Shown one piece after another: positions 47,747-56,135 of a stretch of DNA of 64,000 nucleotides. Position numbers and translations under genes: made by a program. The stretch comes from Cyclobacteriaceae bacterium (GTDB taxonomy: Bacteria; Bacteroidota; Bacteroidia; Cytophagales; Cyclobacteriaceae). The first letter of the stretch is position 1. Every line of letters starts with the position of its first letter. The stretch covers positions 141,047 to 205,046 of the forward strand of contig JANQEU010000055.1 in the NCBI GenBank assembly GCA_028278225.1, written 5' to 3'. A model generated the notes under the pieces. That model searched no databases and was not told where the DNA came from. It was given only the letters and a program-made list of their open reading frames with translations.

Positions 47747-49195
47747 TTAAAAATCGTCCAGAGCTCCTGCAGCGCTGGCAAACGTGAAGCTAAACTCTGA
47801 TATTGTCGCTCCAACGGTATTTGCTCCGGCTGCTACACCCGTAGCAAGCCCTGCAGGGAAAAAATCTGTAATTGCTGATCCATCGGGAACGGTAGCCTCA
47901 AATGAAGATGCAGCAAATCCGTCAGAATTGGCAGCATAACCATCATATCCTTCTACATCCTGATCGGCAGTAAGTCCGAAGAAGTAAACATTTGAAATGT
48001 TCACATCCGTATTATCATCAAAATCGATCAAACCGCTGGCACCATCCGCTTTCATAGTTCCATTTGTAATGGTATGTCCGGTACCGGCGTAAGTACCTTC
48101 CGGACCATCCAGTTCAAAACCTTCATCACCAGGACTGATCACAATGAAGTTGTCAAGCGTACCTGCCCATGCCTGGTCCGTATCAATTGCGTCATCACCG
48201 GCGTTCCATACGAGTACGCTGGACACATTTACAGTACCGCCAAACCATTCAACCCCATCGTCCTGATTTCCCACGATCTCAATGTGGTCAATTGTTGTCC
48301 CGGAACCAACTCCACCCAAAGTGAGTCCGTTGATCTCGTTACCTTCTCCAATGTTAGCGCCGCCATGCCTGATGGATACATACTGGATGGTACCTGAATT
48401 ATCAGTATCATCTGTTCCTCCATAAAGTCCGTTTGAATCAGATACGGGGATCCCTTCGATTTGCTCCGATTCATTGTCCGCTGAAATCCTGGCATTCCCA
48501 AGGATGATCAAACCTCCCCAAAGACCGTTCAGGTCAGGATCAAGATTAGGGCTTGCAATTTGACCCGGTTCGATTTCGTCTGCAACAGACGTGAATATAA
48601 TGGGCGATTCGGCGGTGCCAACTGCATTGAGGGTTGCTCCTCTGGCGATCAGTAGTGCAGTAGCATTGGATCCTGTCCCGGCTTCACCTTTAATGACAGT
48701 CCCTGGTTCGATGGTAAGTGTAGCACCATCCTCTACTGCAATTCGTCCTGCAAGAATGTAGGTTTTGCCTGTCTCCCAGGTTTCATCAGAAGTGATATTT
48801 GAAGCAACTGTGATGGTCGTAACTTCTTCCAAAACATTGAATATGACAGTTGCCTCGGCTGAGTTGCCGTTTTCATCCGTGACAGAAAGCGTAACGGATC
48901 CTGCGCCAGTGGTACTTCCTGCAGAATATGAAACCGTGATTGTTCCCGAGTCAGCACCAGCAGTTCCATCAGCCGAAACAGTCGCGGTTCCATTTGTAGC
49001 TGAAACGGTTGACGATGCGAATCCTGCTTCTGCGCTGAAACTGAATTCTATGTCAGCGGAAGTGCCGGATTGGATGTCCCCTCCTGTATTACTTGTCGAA
49101 ACTGTAGGCGGAGTTACGACTGTGGACGAATCATCCCCGCAAGCAATAAATAGCATCATAGACGCTATGGTTAATAGAGTTAATAAGTTTTTCAT
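47747..49195 (-). CDS. Lipoprotein with cadherin/Ig-like and parallel beta-helix-like regions
   Basis: 482 residues from the ATG at 49195 (MKNLLTLLTIASMMLFIAC, lipobox IAC); the frame could start at 49243 but that puts 16 residues before the signal. A PKD/Ig-like domain (about 30-130) is followed by a region (about 140-465) of short glycine- and aspartate-rich strands (WGGLIILGNARIS, TIQYVSIRHGGANIG, DDGVEWFGGTVN, DEGFELDGPEG), which looks like a right-handed parallel beta-helix. The protein should sit on the outer surface. It may bind the ligand of the TonB receptor downstream (inference). Confidence 0.85.
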   Translation of the reverse strand: MKNLLTLLTIASMMLFIACGDDSSTVVTPPTVSTSNTGGDIQSGTSADIEFSFSAEAGFASSTVSATNGTATVSADGTAGADSGTITVSYSAGSTTGAGSVTLSVTDENGNSAEATVIFNVLEEVTTITVASNITSDETWETGKTYILAGRIAVEDGATLTIEPGTVIKGEAGTGSNATALLIARGATLNAVGTAESPIIFTSVADEIEPGQIASPNLDPDLNGLWGGLIILGNARISADNESEQIEGIPVSDSNGLYGGTDDTDNSGTIQYVSIRHGGANIGEGNEINGLTLGGVGSGTTIDHIEIVGNQDDGVEWFGGTVNVSSVLVWNAGDDAIDTDQAWAGTLDNFIVISPGDEGFELDGPEGTYAGTGHTITNGTMKADGASGLIDFDDNTDVNISNVYFFGLTADQDVEGYDGYAANSDGFAASSFEATVPDGSAITDFFPAGLATGVAAGANTVGATISEFSFTFASAAGALDDF

Positions 49196-49279
49196 GTTAA
49201 AGTTTGATTTGGAGTGTGGTTTAAAGTCTTGGGCAAATTTCAATCCTGAGTGTTAATTGCCTATTCGACCAACATTACC

Positions 49280-49302
49280 ATATCATTAAAACAATATGAT
49301 AT
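49280..49302. promoter_or_regulatory. Inverted repeat upstream of the beta-helix lipoprotein gene
   Basis: ATATCAT and ATGATAT, a perfect 7-bp pair with a nine-base loop, 85 bases before the lipoprotein start and 64 bases past the MoxR stop side. Without a T-run it is more likely an operator than a terminator. No known regulator can be assigned. Confidence 0.35.
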
Positions 49303-49365
49303 CATTTACCGGAATGTTAAGAGACGGGGGATTGGCGCCTCCTTTGTTAATTGAATGTTAACGGA

Positions 49366-50355
49366 TTATTTACTAATCTGTACTTTGCCTAAAATAGACT
49401 TAATGATGTCGTGGGTTGTCACACCGTCTGCTTCGGCCTCATAATTAAGCAGTATTCGATGATTCATGACATCATCCGCTATCTCTTTTACGTCCTCCGG
49501 TAACACGTAGTCGCGTTCATCGAAAAATGCAACAGCCTTAGCGGCAAGGTTTAGGTTGATTGAAGCCCTTGGAGAAGCTCCAAACTGGATATAATGAGCT
49601 TCATCCTTGAGTTGATATTCGTCAGGATTCCTGGTGGCAAAAACCAACTCGATAATGTATCGTTCCAGCGATTCGGATACAGCCACCTGGTTGATCTCTT
49701 CACGGATAGCAAAAATGTCCTCCTTGGTAAGCAATGTTTCCAGCTTGGCATCAAATGCCATATTCGACATTCGCCTCATTATCTCTATCTCCTCCTCTTT
49801 CGTCGTGTACCCCACGTGTACTTTGAGCATGAATCGGTCAACCTGAGCTTCAGGTAACGGGTACGTTCCCTCCTGATCAATGGGGTTTTGGGTGGCCATT
49901 ACCAGAAAAGGCCTGTCAAGTTTGAAAGTTGTTTCGCCAATGGTGACCTGCTTTTCCTGCATCGATTCAAGTAGCGCCGATTGTACTTTCGCCGGAGAAC
50001 GGTTCACCTCATCAGCAAGGATCATATTCGCAAAAATTGGCCCCTTTTTGACTTCAAACTCCGCTTTCTGCTGATTGTAGATCATGGTGCCAATCAAATC
50101 AGCAGGCAAAAGATCCGGAGTGAACTGGATTCGCTGAAAATCCAGGTGTAGTACATCCGCCAGCGTATTCACTGTCAATGTTTTTGCCAGTCCGGGAACT
50201 CCTTCGAGCAGGATATGACCCTGAGTGAACAGCCCTATTAGCAATCTGTCGACCATATGCTGCTGACCAACAACAACTTTGCCCACTTCTTTTATTACCC
50301 TCTTAATTTTTTCCTGGTGCTCCTTCTTAATATCCTGCGCTACTACATTCTCCAT
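49366..50355 (-). CDS. MoxR-family AAA+ ATPase
   Basis: 329 residues. Walker A is EGVPGLAKT (about 56-64), Walker B is MILADEVNRSPAKVQSALLE (about 111-130), sensor 1 is VMATQNPIDQEGTYPLPEAQ, and the AAA_lid_2 closes the chain. MoxR ATPases act as chaperones, usually with a VWA-domain gene cluster (BatA/B). Those genes are not seen downstream within this window: the next minus gene is the unrelated lipoprotein. A -7 box TATTTTTG lies at 50395-50402. Confidence 0.96.
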   Translation of the reverse strand: MENVVAQDIKKEHQEKIKRVIKEVGKVVVGQQHMVDRLLIGLFTQGHILLEGVPGLAKTLTVNTLADVLHLDFQRIQFTPDLLPADLIGTMIYNQQKAEFEVKKGPIFANMILADEVNRSPAKVQSALLESMQEKQVTIGETTFKLDRPFLVMATQNPIDQEGTYPLPEAQVDRFMLKVHVGYTTKEEEIEIMRRMSNMAFDAKLETLLTKEDIFAIREEINQVAVSESLERYIIELVFATRNPDEYQLKDEAHYIQFGASPRASINLNLAAKAVAFFDERDYVLPEDVKEIADDVMNHRILLNYEAEADGVTTHDIIKSILGKVQISK

Positions 50356-50394
50356 TTTCTAAATTTGTTTTTGAATTTCTGCTCCTTAGGGCTG

Positions 50395-50402
50395 CAAAAA
50401 TA
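50395..50402 (-). promoter_or_regulatory. Putative -7 box of the MoxR gene
   Basis: TATTTTTG on the minus strand, a perfect TAnnTTTG, 39 bases before the MoxR ATG. The inverted repeat 50430-50446 lies 28-44 bases upstream of it, where a -33 element would be. Confidence 0.5.
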
Positions 50403-50429
50403 CCCCCCTTTCCCAAAAGTGAAAACCTA

Positions 50430-50483
50430 ATTACCTGAATGGTAATATTTAACGTTTTTTAAGATATACTGGTAATATTGAAC
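50430..50483. promoter_or_regulatory. Operator-like repeats between MoxR and TraR/DksA-type genes
   Basis: A perfect inverted repeat ATTACC-N5-GGTAAT (50430-50446) overlaps a 14-base direct repeat TGGTAATATTKAAC present at 50440-50453 and again at 50470-50483, exactly 30 bases apart, just before the plus-strand ATG at 50485. Three turns of spacing on the same face fits binding of a dimeric regulator (inference). Confidence 0.45.
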
Positions 50484-50484
50484 A

Positions 50485-50820
50485 ATGAACGAGACCGAAA
50501 AAGAAAAAGTAAAGGAAAAAATCCATGTGAAAATGGAAGAGTTGAAAGCCAGGCTGGAAGAACTGTATATTGCAACCAAACCCATGGGATTGGATAGTGC
50601 CGTAGGCAGATTGAGCAGGATGGACTACATCAATAACAAAGCAATTGATGAAGCTAATATCCGGTCTTCAGAAGAGAAACTGAAGGCTTTGGAAAGGTGG
50701 TTGTCTCTTTACGACACTGATAAGTTTGGAATGTGTACAAGATGCGGTAAAGACATTAATATAAATCGACTGTTGTTCATGCCGGAAAGCACAAGATGTA
50801 TTCAATGCGCAGATAAATAA
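50485..50820 (+). CDS. TraR/DksA-type C4 zinc-finger protein
   Basis: 111 residues: a coiled coil (about 1-75) and a C-terminal zinc finger with Cys83, Cys86, Cys104 and Cys107 (MCTRCGKDI and RCIQCADK). It resembles short TraR/DksA proteins that enter the RNA polymerase secondary channel. The DksA coiled-coil tip acids are not clearly seen, so the effect on transcription is uncertain. It converges with arsC with one base between stops. Confidence 0.85.
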   Translation: MNETEKEKVKEKIHVKMEELKARLEELYIATKPMGLDSAVGRLSRMDYINNKAIDEANIRSSEEKLKALERWLSLYDTDKFGMCTRCGKDININRLLFMPESTRCIQCADK

Positions 50821-50821
50821 A

Positions 50822-51448
50822 CTACCTGGCTTCTGAAGCTTTTTTCATTACATACATCATTTCAGTTGCGATCTGAAGGCTTCTTTCATCATAAACTCTT
50901 TTTTCACCGGGGGTACCGTCCGCCGATTTTGGGTCTTCATATCGCAGCGGTACTCTTTTTTCCGATCCGGGGATGAAGGGACATGCTTCATCCGCATCCG
51001 AGCATGTCATAACAGCGCAGAAATGTTCTGTTGGGTTTGATGGGTCATCGTATTTTTTTGACCATACATTCATTTGTTCTGTCTTTTCCCCTAAACGAAC
51101 GATATACCTCGGGTTTGTCGCATTTGAGCCACTGATGTTTATTCCCGCTTTTTTCAATGAATCGACGGCATTGGGATGGAAAGCGGTGGCTTCAGTACCA
51201 CCGCTGTATGTCCGTACATTTTGCAATCCGAAATACATCGAAGCAGCCTGAGCCCACAGCTGACCCATATGACTCCTGCGAGAATTATGCGTACAAATGA
51301 ATACAAGTTGCACTATCCCGTCTTCTTTCGATGAAATATATGCCGCCAGGTTGTCCAACAATGATTTCCGCTCCAATGGAATTCTTTTCACCAAATCCCT
51401 GGCACGATCGAGGTAATCAACTAATGCAGGATACATGGATTCAAACAT
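50822..51448 (-). CDS. arsC: Arsenate reductase, low-molecular-weight phosphatase type
   Basis: 208 residues. The P-loop is CTHNSRRS (Cys52, CX5R), followed by further cysteines in MTCSDADEACPF, spaced C-x6-C as in thioredoxin-coupled ArsC of the Staphylococcus/Bacillus type. It reduces arsenate to arsenite in the cytosol, with electrons from thioredoxin. It carries about 45 N-terminal residues before the fold, longer than the 130-residue classical form, which is common in Bacteroidota. It is the last gene of the arsR-led set. Confidence 0.9.
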   Translation of the reverse strand: MFESMYPALVDYLDRARDLVKRIPLERKSLLDNLAAYISSKEDGIVQLVFICTHNSRRSHMGQLWAQAASMYFGLQNVRTYSGGTEATAFHPNAVDSLKKAGINISGSNATNPRYIVRLGEKTEQMNVWSKKYDDPSNPTEHFCAVMTCSDADEACPFIPGSEKRVPLRYEDPKSADGTPGEKRVYDERSLQIATEMMYVMKKASEAR

Positions 51449-51513
51449 CGCATTTTTAAAAGTAAATATTGGAATTTAAGTGTTAACAAATCTGAACGGA
51501 ATATTGCGCAGAT

Positions 51514-51930
51514 TTAACAGCAGGGAGAAGCCGAATATTTCGGATCATTTTGCCCGACGTCTTCGATAAAATGGTAAACCTCCCACTCATATCCATCCGG
51601 ATCATTTATCCAGAATTTATCCTGTCTGGCATAGCAACACGCTGTATTTTCTTCTTCGAGCTTGATCTCGATCAGGTCCCGCACAGATTCCTTTTTCTGC
51701 TTTAATTCCTCTGCGGAATTGACCCTGAATCCCAAATGTCCAAAATCATCCCTGACATTTGCTTTCGATTCAATAAATGAAATAACCAAACCGGGATTTT
51801 CCAGTTCAAACTTTGCATAATCTTTTTTGACCTTTTTCGGTGGTTGATTGAAGAGTTTTTCATAGAATTTAACGGTTTGGGAAATATCCGAAACATTCAG
51901 TCCCAAATGAAATTTCAGTTGATTTTCCAT
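51514..51930 (-). CDS. arsI: ArsI/CadI-like VOC-family protein (putative C-As lyase)
   Basis: 138 residues when started at the ATG at 51930 (MENQLKFHLGLNVSDISQTV), which matches the family N-terminus; an in-frame ATG at 52035 would add a leader overlapping the next gene. Metal ligands are suggested by HLGLNV, GHLGFRV and WEVYHF. The vicinal pair in NTACCYARQDKFW corresponds to the trivalent-organoarsenical cysteines of ArsI. The C-terminus adds another CC. It may cleave methylarsenite in aerobic cells (inference from family). Confidence 0.8.
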   Translation of the reverse strand: MENQLKFHLGLNVSDISQTVKFYEKLFNQPPKKVKKDYAKFELENPGLVISFIESKANVRDDFGHLGFRVNSAEELKQKKESVRDLIEIKLEEENTACCYARQDKFWINDPDGYEWEVYHFIEDVGQNDPKYSASPCC

Positions 51931-51941
51931 AAAAATTATGT

Positions 51942-52343
51942 TTAGTGTATAATAGTTTCCTGATGTGACGCCAAATAGCATTGACCAAAAGAGATCTCCG
52001 GGAAGTCCCTTCGAACAGATGATGTGACAATCCACTTATGCCCGTCGGGATCTTCTACTCCAAAGCTGTTTTGAACAACCTTGCAGGTCTGATTAGCGCT
52101 CACATTTTTTAAGAATCTTTTAATTCGATGGAATGTCCGGTTGACATCATTTGAGGTCTCAAGTTTTAATATGTAAGCAGCGTTCATACTCGTTTCTGCT
52201 CCTTCCAAAAGAGTCAGAAAGATATTTTGATCCTTAAACTGAATCATATGTGGAGTGAAAACCGTGGGTCGAATTCCAAGTAGATTCCGATAAAAAACAA
52301 GACTGTCGTTAAAGTTTTTCACCCAAAGTTTTGCGTCTATCAT
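51942..52343 (-). CDS. VOC-family (glyoxalase/bleomycin-type) protein
   Basis: 133 residues with the betaalphabetabetabeta pattern (LWVKNFNDSLVFYRNLLGI, then VEDPDGHKWIVTS near 105). Only one clear metal ligand set is visible, and no vicinal cysteines, so it is probably not a second ArsI. It lies under the operator copy 52345-52362, and 12 bases from arsI. Its role in the arsenic cluster is unknown. Confidence 0.82.
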   Translation of the reverse strand: MIDAKLWVKNFNDSLVFYRNLLGIRPTVFTPHMIQFKDQNIFLTLLEGAETSMNAAYILKLETSNDVNRTFHRIKRFLKNVSANQTCKVVQNSFGVEDPDGHKWIVTSSVRRDFPEISFGQCYLASHQETIIH

Positions 52344-52344
52344 T

Positions 52345-52362
52345 ATATTGCAATATTACGAT
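52345..52362 (-). promoter_or_regulatory. ArsR operator copy 1
   Basis: ATATTGCAATATTACGAT, whose first 12 bases form a perfect palindrome, lies two bases before the VOC gene start. The same 18 bases recur at 52707-52724. On the minus strand it contains TAATATTG, one base off a -7 box, so bound repressor would block the promoter (inference). Confidence 0.7.
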
Positions 52363-52381
52363 TAATAATAACAAATTTTTT

Positions 52382-52708
52382 TTAGCAGCAATCTGATAAA
52401 GTAATTTTTTCAAACAGGTCATTAAATCTTTTTTTGATGCTTTCCCAGACCTCGGAGTCAATGCAATAACACATGGACGCCCCCTCTACCGTTCCCGCAA
52501 TGATATTCAGATTTTTCAGTTCCTTCAGATGCTGTGATATCGTCGCCTGCGCCAAGCCCAATTCCTCTACCAAATCACTGTTTATACACTGATTGGATTT
52601 TAGTAAATGTTCAATAATGGCGATTCTCGCAGGATGAGCAAAGGCCTTGGCTATGACCGCCAGTTCATTTTGTTCATCGGTAAACAGATCAGTCTTTGTA
52701 ATCCCCAT
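52382..52708 (-). CDS. arsR: ArsR-family metal(loid)-responsive repressor
   Basis: 108 residues: winged helix-turn-helix with recognition helix in LGLAQATISQHLKELKNL. Candidate As(III) thiols are Cys41 (SNQCINSDLVEE), Cys80 and Cys82 (MCYCID), and the terminal Cys107-Cys108. The classical ELCVCDL motif is not present, so the site differs from E. coli ArsR. It autoregulates through the operator that overlaps its own start codon. Confidence 0.9.
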   Translation of the reverse strand: MGITKTDLFTDEQNELAVIAKAFAHPARIAIIEHLLKSNQCINSDLVEELGLAQATISQHLKELKNLNIIAGTVEGASMCYCIDSEVWESIKKRFNDLFEKITLSDCC

Positions 52709-52724
52709 ATTGCAATATTACGAT
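52707..52724 (-). promoter_or_regulatory. ArsR operator copy 2
   Basis: The same 18 bases as copy 1, starting inside the arsR ATG (52706-52708). It should give autorepression of arsR. Confidence 0.7.
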
Positions 52725-53018
52725 AATTAATTCATTTGGTTGTTATTCGCAGAAAAAATCGCACTTTGTTCACCAAAGCCTCGTTAGACTAGATAGAACT
52801 AAAAATTATTTGTCAATGGCCTTTGCTTTGCCATTAAGCACAGGTTGTGACTGCCAAAATGTAATTTTTCCGTTAAATTGGCAAATTGTTAAGAACTCCG
52901 GCTGGAAAGTGGGTCATGGATTATCTCCATTGTGTTATGAACTGAATTGTTATTATTGTCGAATTTCTTGAAACTACTAATTGCAACCAGTAACAATTTA
53001 AATGCCGGATGTTGACAA
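52725..53018. other. Roughly 300-base divergent intergenic region
   Basis: No gene is seen. It holds an inverted repeat AATGGC-N9-GCCATT (52815-52835) without a T-run, and a weak plus-strand promoter candidate: TTG at 52930-52932, 18 bases, then TATTATTG at 52951-52958 (one mismatch), with a leader of about 55 bases to the CHAT gene. Confidence 0.4.
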
Positions 53019-56000
53019 ATGCATACTTCCTTTAGAACTCATATTTACTTTTCACTCAAGGAGTGCCTGTTAGTCGCCTGCGGGCTTTTGATCTTTTCGG
53101 TTACGTTGGGACAACCGCAGCCGGTTAGCAGGATTGAAGATGCGGAAAATGCATTGGATAAAAGAAATTGGGTGCAGGCTATACAAATCCTGGGAGAGAT
53201 GTATGACACCGGATCAGGCACCCAAACGTTTGAGTACAGTAATGTAGTCTGCAATCTCGGATATGCCCATTCTGAAAACGGTGACCTGGTAAACGGACGC
53301 AAATTTTTGGTCGAAGGAATTAACATCAAAAGACAAGGGGGATGGACCACTGACATTTATTACGCAAGGGCTTTGCAAAACCTTGGTGGTGTCCTGAAGG
53401 ATCTTGGGAACTATGACCAGGCTAAGGTTTTCCTGGAGGAATCTATAAATGTAATAGGCTCCAATATAGGTAAAAACAATCATGACTATGCCGTTGCCCT
53501 GAGTAATCTGGCCTCTTTCTTCAATTTGGTTGGTGAATATTCGGAAGCTTATAATTTTTACACGGAAGCTCACAACATAATCAATCTGATCCATGACGAA
53601 AATACCCCCGAGTATGCGGAAATATGTGGTAAACTTGGCGAGATTCTAATCAAGAACGGAGCCTTTTCACAGGCGGAGGAGTACATTCTGGCCTCTGTCG
53701 ATATTTATGAAAAGCTGGGTGAGGATTATATTCTGGAATATGCAGAGGGAATGGAGAGCCTGGGTGTATTGTACGAAGTAGAAGGAAAATACGCTGAGTC
53801 CGAGAGTGTTTTGCTGGAAACGCTAAAGATAAAGCAGGGCATTCCGAACCTTGACGAACAATTGCTCATAAAGACATACAATGACCTTGGCATTTTATAC
53901 CAGCATTTGGGGAATTTTGACAAAGCAGAGGAATATTTCACCCGCGTATATGAAATGAGTATCCGCATTCTTGGGCGGGATCACAGTTTTTATGCGGTTT
54001 CGGTGAACAATTTAGCTGCTATTGCAGATAAAAAAGAGGAATTTCATAAAGCCAAAACACTGTTCTCTGAAGCGCTTCAGGTCTATGAAAAGGTCCATGG
54101 CAAAAATCACCCGCTTTATGCAGATTGCCTGAATAATCTTGCAAGTACCGAAAGCAAACTGGGATTGTATGATGACGCAGAAGTGCACTACAGGGAAGTA
54201 ACTGAATTAGACAAAGTCATCTACGGTGAAAAACACCCCCATTACGCTACCACACTTAACAACTATGGTATGCTGCTCTTCAGAAAAGGGAATATTGAAA
54301 AAGCTGAAGGACTGTACCTGGAGGCTTTGGAAATAAGGGAAGAGACGCTGGGCAAAAACCATCCATCCTTTTCCAGGTCTCTTGAAAATATCGGCTTGTA
54401 CTACTACGAAAGTCGCAACTTGTACGTGGCTGAGGATTTCTTCAGGCAATCCATTGAGATCCAGAAAAGTCAGATCACAAGTATCTTCCCGGCCTTAACG
54501 GAAAATGAGCGCCAGGCTTTTTATCGTACCATAACGTATGACATTGAACGATACAATCACATTGCGCTGGATCTCCTCGATGAAAAGCCTGAATTGATCA
54601 ATTATATTCTTAATAATCAAATCCAGACAAAGGCCATATTGCTCAATGCCTCTGAAAAAGAGAGGCGATCAATCCTGAATAGTGGTAATCAGGAACTGAT
54701 AGAGGACTTTCGAAAATGGACCAGTTTAAAGAATGACCTGGTGAGATATTACCACGTAGGTCTGGCCAAAATGGCTGAGTATGGACTGAATGTTGACGAC
54801 CTCGAAAATGAAATCGATCTCCTGGAAAAGAAAATCATTGGCCAGGTAGGTCAGTTTGATATCGTCCGAAATGCCGAATTGACCTGGAAGGATATCCAAG
54901 CTGCCCTGGAACCTGGTGAAGCAATAGTCGAAATATTGAAAGTAAGAGAATTTGACAAAAATGAAATAGAGGAAGATCTTGCATTTGGATTTGGCGATGA
55001 TAGTGAATATCTGGCTATCATCATGAAATCCGGAAATGCCCCCCTTGAATATGTGGTGATAGAAAATGGCTTCAACCTGGAGGAAGTACATTACTTATTC
55101 TACAGCAATTCGCTAAAATACCATCTCAACGATCAGGACAGCTATAAATACTTTTGGAAAGACATTGACAAGAAGCTAAAGGGTATTAACCAGGTATACC
55201 TTTCACCCGATGGTATTTATCATAAAGTAAATCCCAATGTTTTCAGAGATTCAAAAAACTCGTTCCTGTTTGACAAATACTACGTAAGCCTGATAACTAA
55301 TTGCAGTGATCTGCTAAAAGACGAAAGTGAACCCGCTGAATATAAAAGAGCTTATCTGGTAGGCAATCCAAAATTCAACCTCAAAAAGCGGGAGTCCGTG
55401 CTAAACCAGCTTCCGGGCTCAAAAGTTGAGGTGACCCAAATACAAAATCTGTTGGAGTCCGAGGGTGATTGGGATGTGCGTACATTCACAGAAGAAAAGG
55501 CTACGGAAGCCAGAATCAAATCATACTATCAGCCCAGGTTACTCCACATCGCCACCCACGGGTTTTTTGCCGATGATCAGGATGCTATTACAACCAAATT
55601 GCTGCCCAAGCAGTCCCACCCGTTGTTCAAATCAGGCATTTACCTTGCTGGTGTGGAAGACGCCCTGAACTCTTACAACAACGGCAATCCGGCAGATCCA
55701 TTTAATGACGGTGTGCTTACAGCTTTTGAAGCCATGAACTTAAATCTTGACAAGACAGACATTGTGGTGCTGTCCGCATGTAACACGGGACTGGGAACAG
55801 TGGAGAATGGTGAAGGGGTTTTCGGACTGCAAAGAGCGTTTATGGTGGCTGGTGCCAAGAACCTTATTATCAGTATAGCGGAAGTAGATGATATCGCCAC
55901 TCAAAAAATGATGGGTTATTTTTATGAGAATTATGGCCGAAAGGTTGATATTAGTAAGGCTTTGAAGAATGCTCAGGATCAAATAAGAAAAGAATATGAT

Positions 56001-56054
56001 GATCCACTGGTTTGGGGATCGTTTATGTTAATTGGAACAGGGAAAAGATCATGA
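53019..56054 (+). CDS. Exported TPR-CHAT domain protein (putative caspase-like protease)
   Basis: 1011 residues. A signal peptide (about 1-31, ending VTLGQ) sends it to the periplasm or beyond. About nine TPR-type repeats run from 35 to 480 (SNLASFFNLVGEYSEAYNFY, NDLGILYQHLGNFDKAEEYF, NNYGMLLFRKGNIEKAEGLY). The CHAT domain (about 740-1011) keeps His847 in HIATHGFFADD and Cys921 in VVLSACNTGLGTVE, the expected caspase-type dyad, so it should be active. It lies 81 bases before the PorE-like gene. No effector or gasdermin gene is adjacent. Confidence 0.92.
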   Translation: MHTSFRTHIYFSLKECLLVACGLLIFSVTLGQPQPVSRIEDAENALDKRNWVQAIQILGEMYDTGSGTQTFEYSNVVCNLGYAHSENGDLVNGRKFLVEGINIKRQGGWTTDIYYARALQNLGGVLKDLGNYDQAKVFLEESINVIGSNIGKNNHDYAVALSNLASFFNLVGEYSEAYNFYTEAHNIINLIHDENTPEYAEICGKLGEILIKNGAFSQAEEYILASVDIYEKLGEDYILEYAEGMESLGVLYEVEGKYAESESVLLETLKIKQGIPNLDEQLLIKTYNDLGILYQHLGNFDKAEEYFTRVYEMSIRILGRDHSFYAVSVNNLAAIADKKEEFHKAKTLFSEALQVYEKVHGKNHPLYADCLNNLASTESKLGLYDDAEVHYREVTELDKVIYGEKHPHYATTLNNYGMLLFRKGNIEKAEGLYLEALEIREETLGKNHPSFSRSLENIGLYYYESRNLYVAEDFFRQSIEIQKSQITSIFPALTENERQAFYRTITYDIERYNHIALDLLDEKPELINYILNNQIQTKAILLNASEKERRSILNSGNQELIEDFRKWTSLKNDLVRYYHVGLAKMAEYGLNVDDLENEIDLLEKKIIGQVGQFDIVRNAELTWKDIQAALEPGEAIVEILKVREFDKNEIEEDLAFGFGDDSEYLAIIMKSGNAPLEYVVIENGFNLEEVHYLFYSNSLKYHLNDQDSYKYFWKDIDKKLKGINQVYLSPDGIYHKVNPNVFRDSKNSFLFDKYYVSLITNCSDLLKDESEPAEYKRAYLVGNPKFNLKKRESVLNQLPGSKVEVTQIQNLLESEGDWDVRTFTEEKATEARIKSYYQPRLLHIATHGFFADDQDAITTKLLPKQSHPLFKSGIYLAGVEDALNSYNNGNPADPFNDGVLTAFEAMNLNLDKTDIVVLSACNTGLGTVENGEGVFGLQRAFMVAGAKNLIISIAEVDDIATQKMMGYFYENYGRKVDISKALKNAQDQIRKEYDDPLVWGSFMLIGTGKRS

Positions 56055-56135
56055 AACAGGTGTAATCATGTAATCAACCGACTATAGACATCGATTCATG
56101 CAATTTCCATTGAAGAAGAAATTGACTTTAGACAC

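Noticed and set aside
48765..49256. A 163-codon plus-strand frame
   Set aside because: It is antisense to the Ig-like part of the beta-helix lipoprotein; the open frame follows from its biased codons.
53019..56054. CHAT protein as part of a CRISPR-linked (Craspase-type) or gasdermin defence system
   Set aside because: There is no CRISPR array, Cas7-11-like gene or gasdermin nearby, and the protein carries an export signal.
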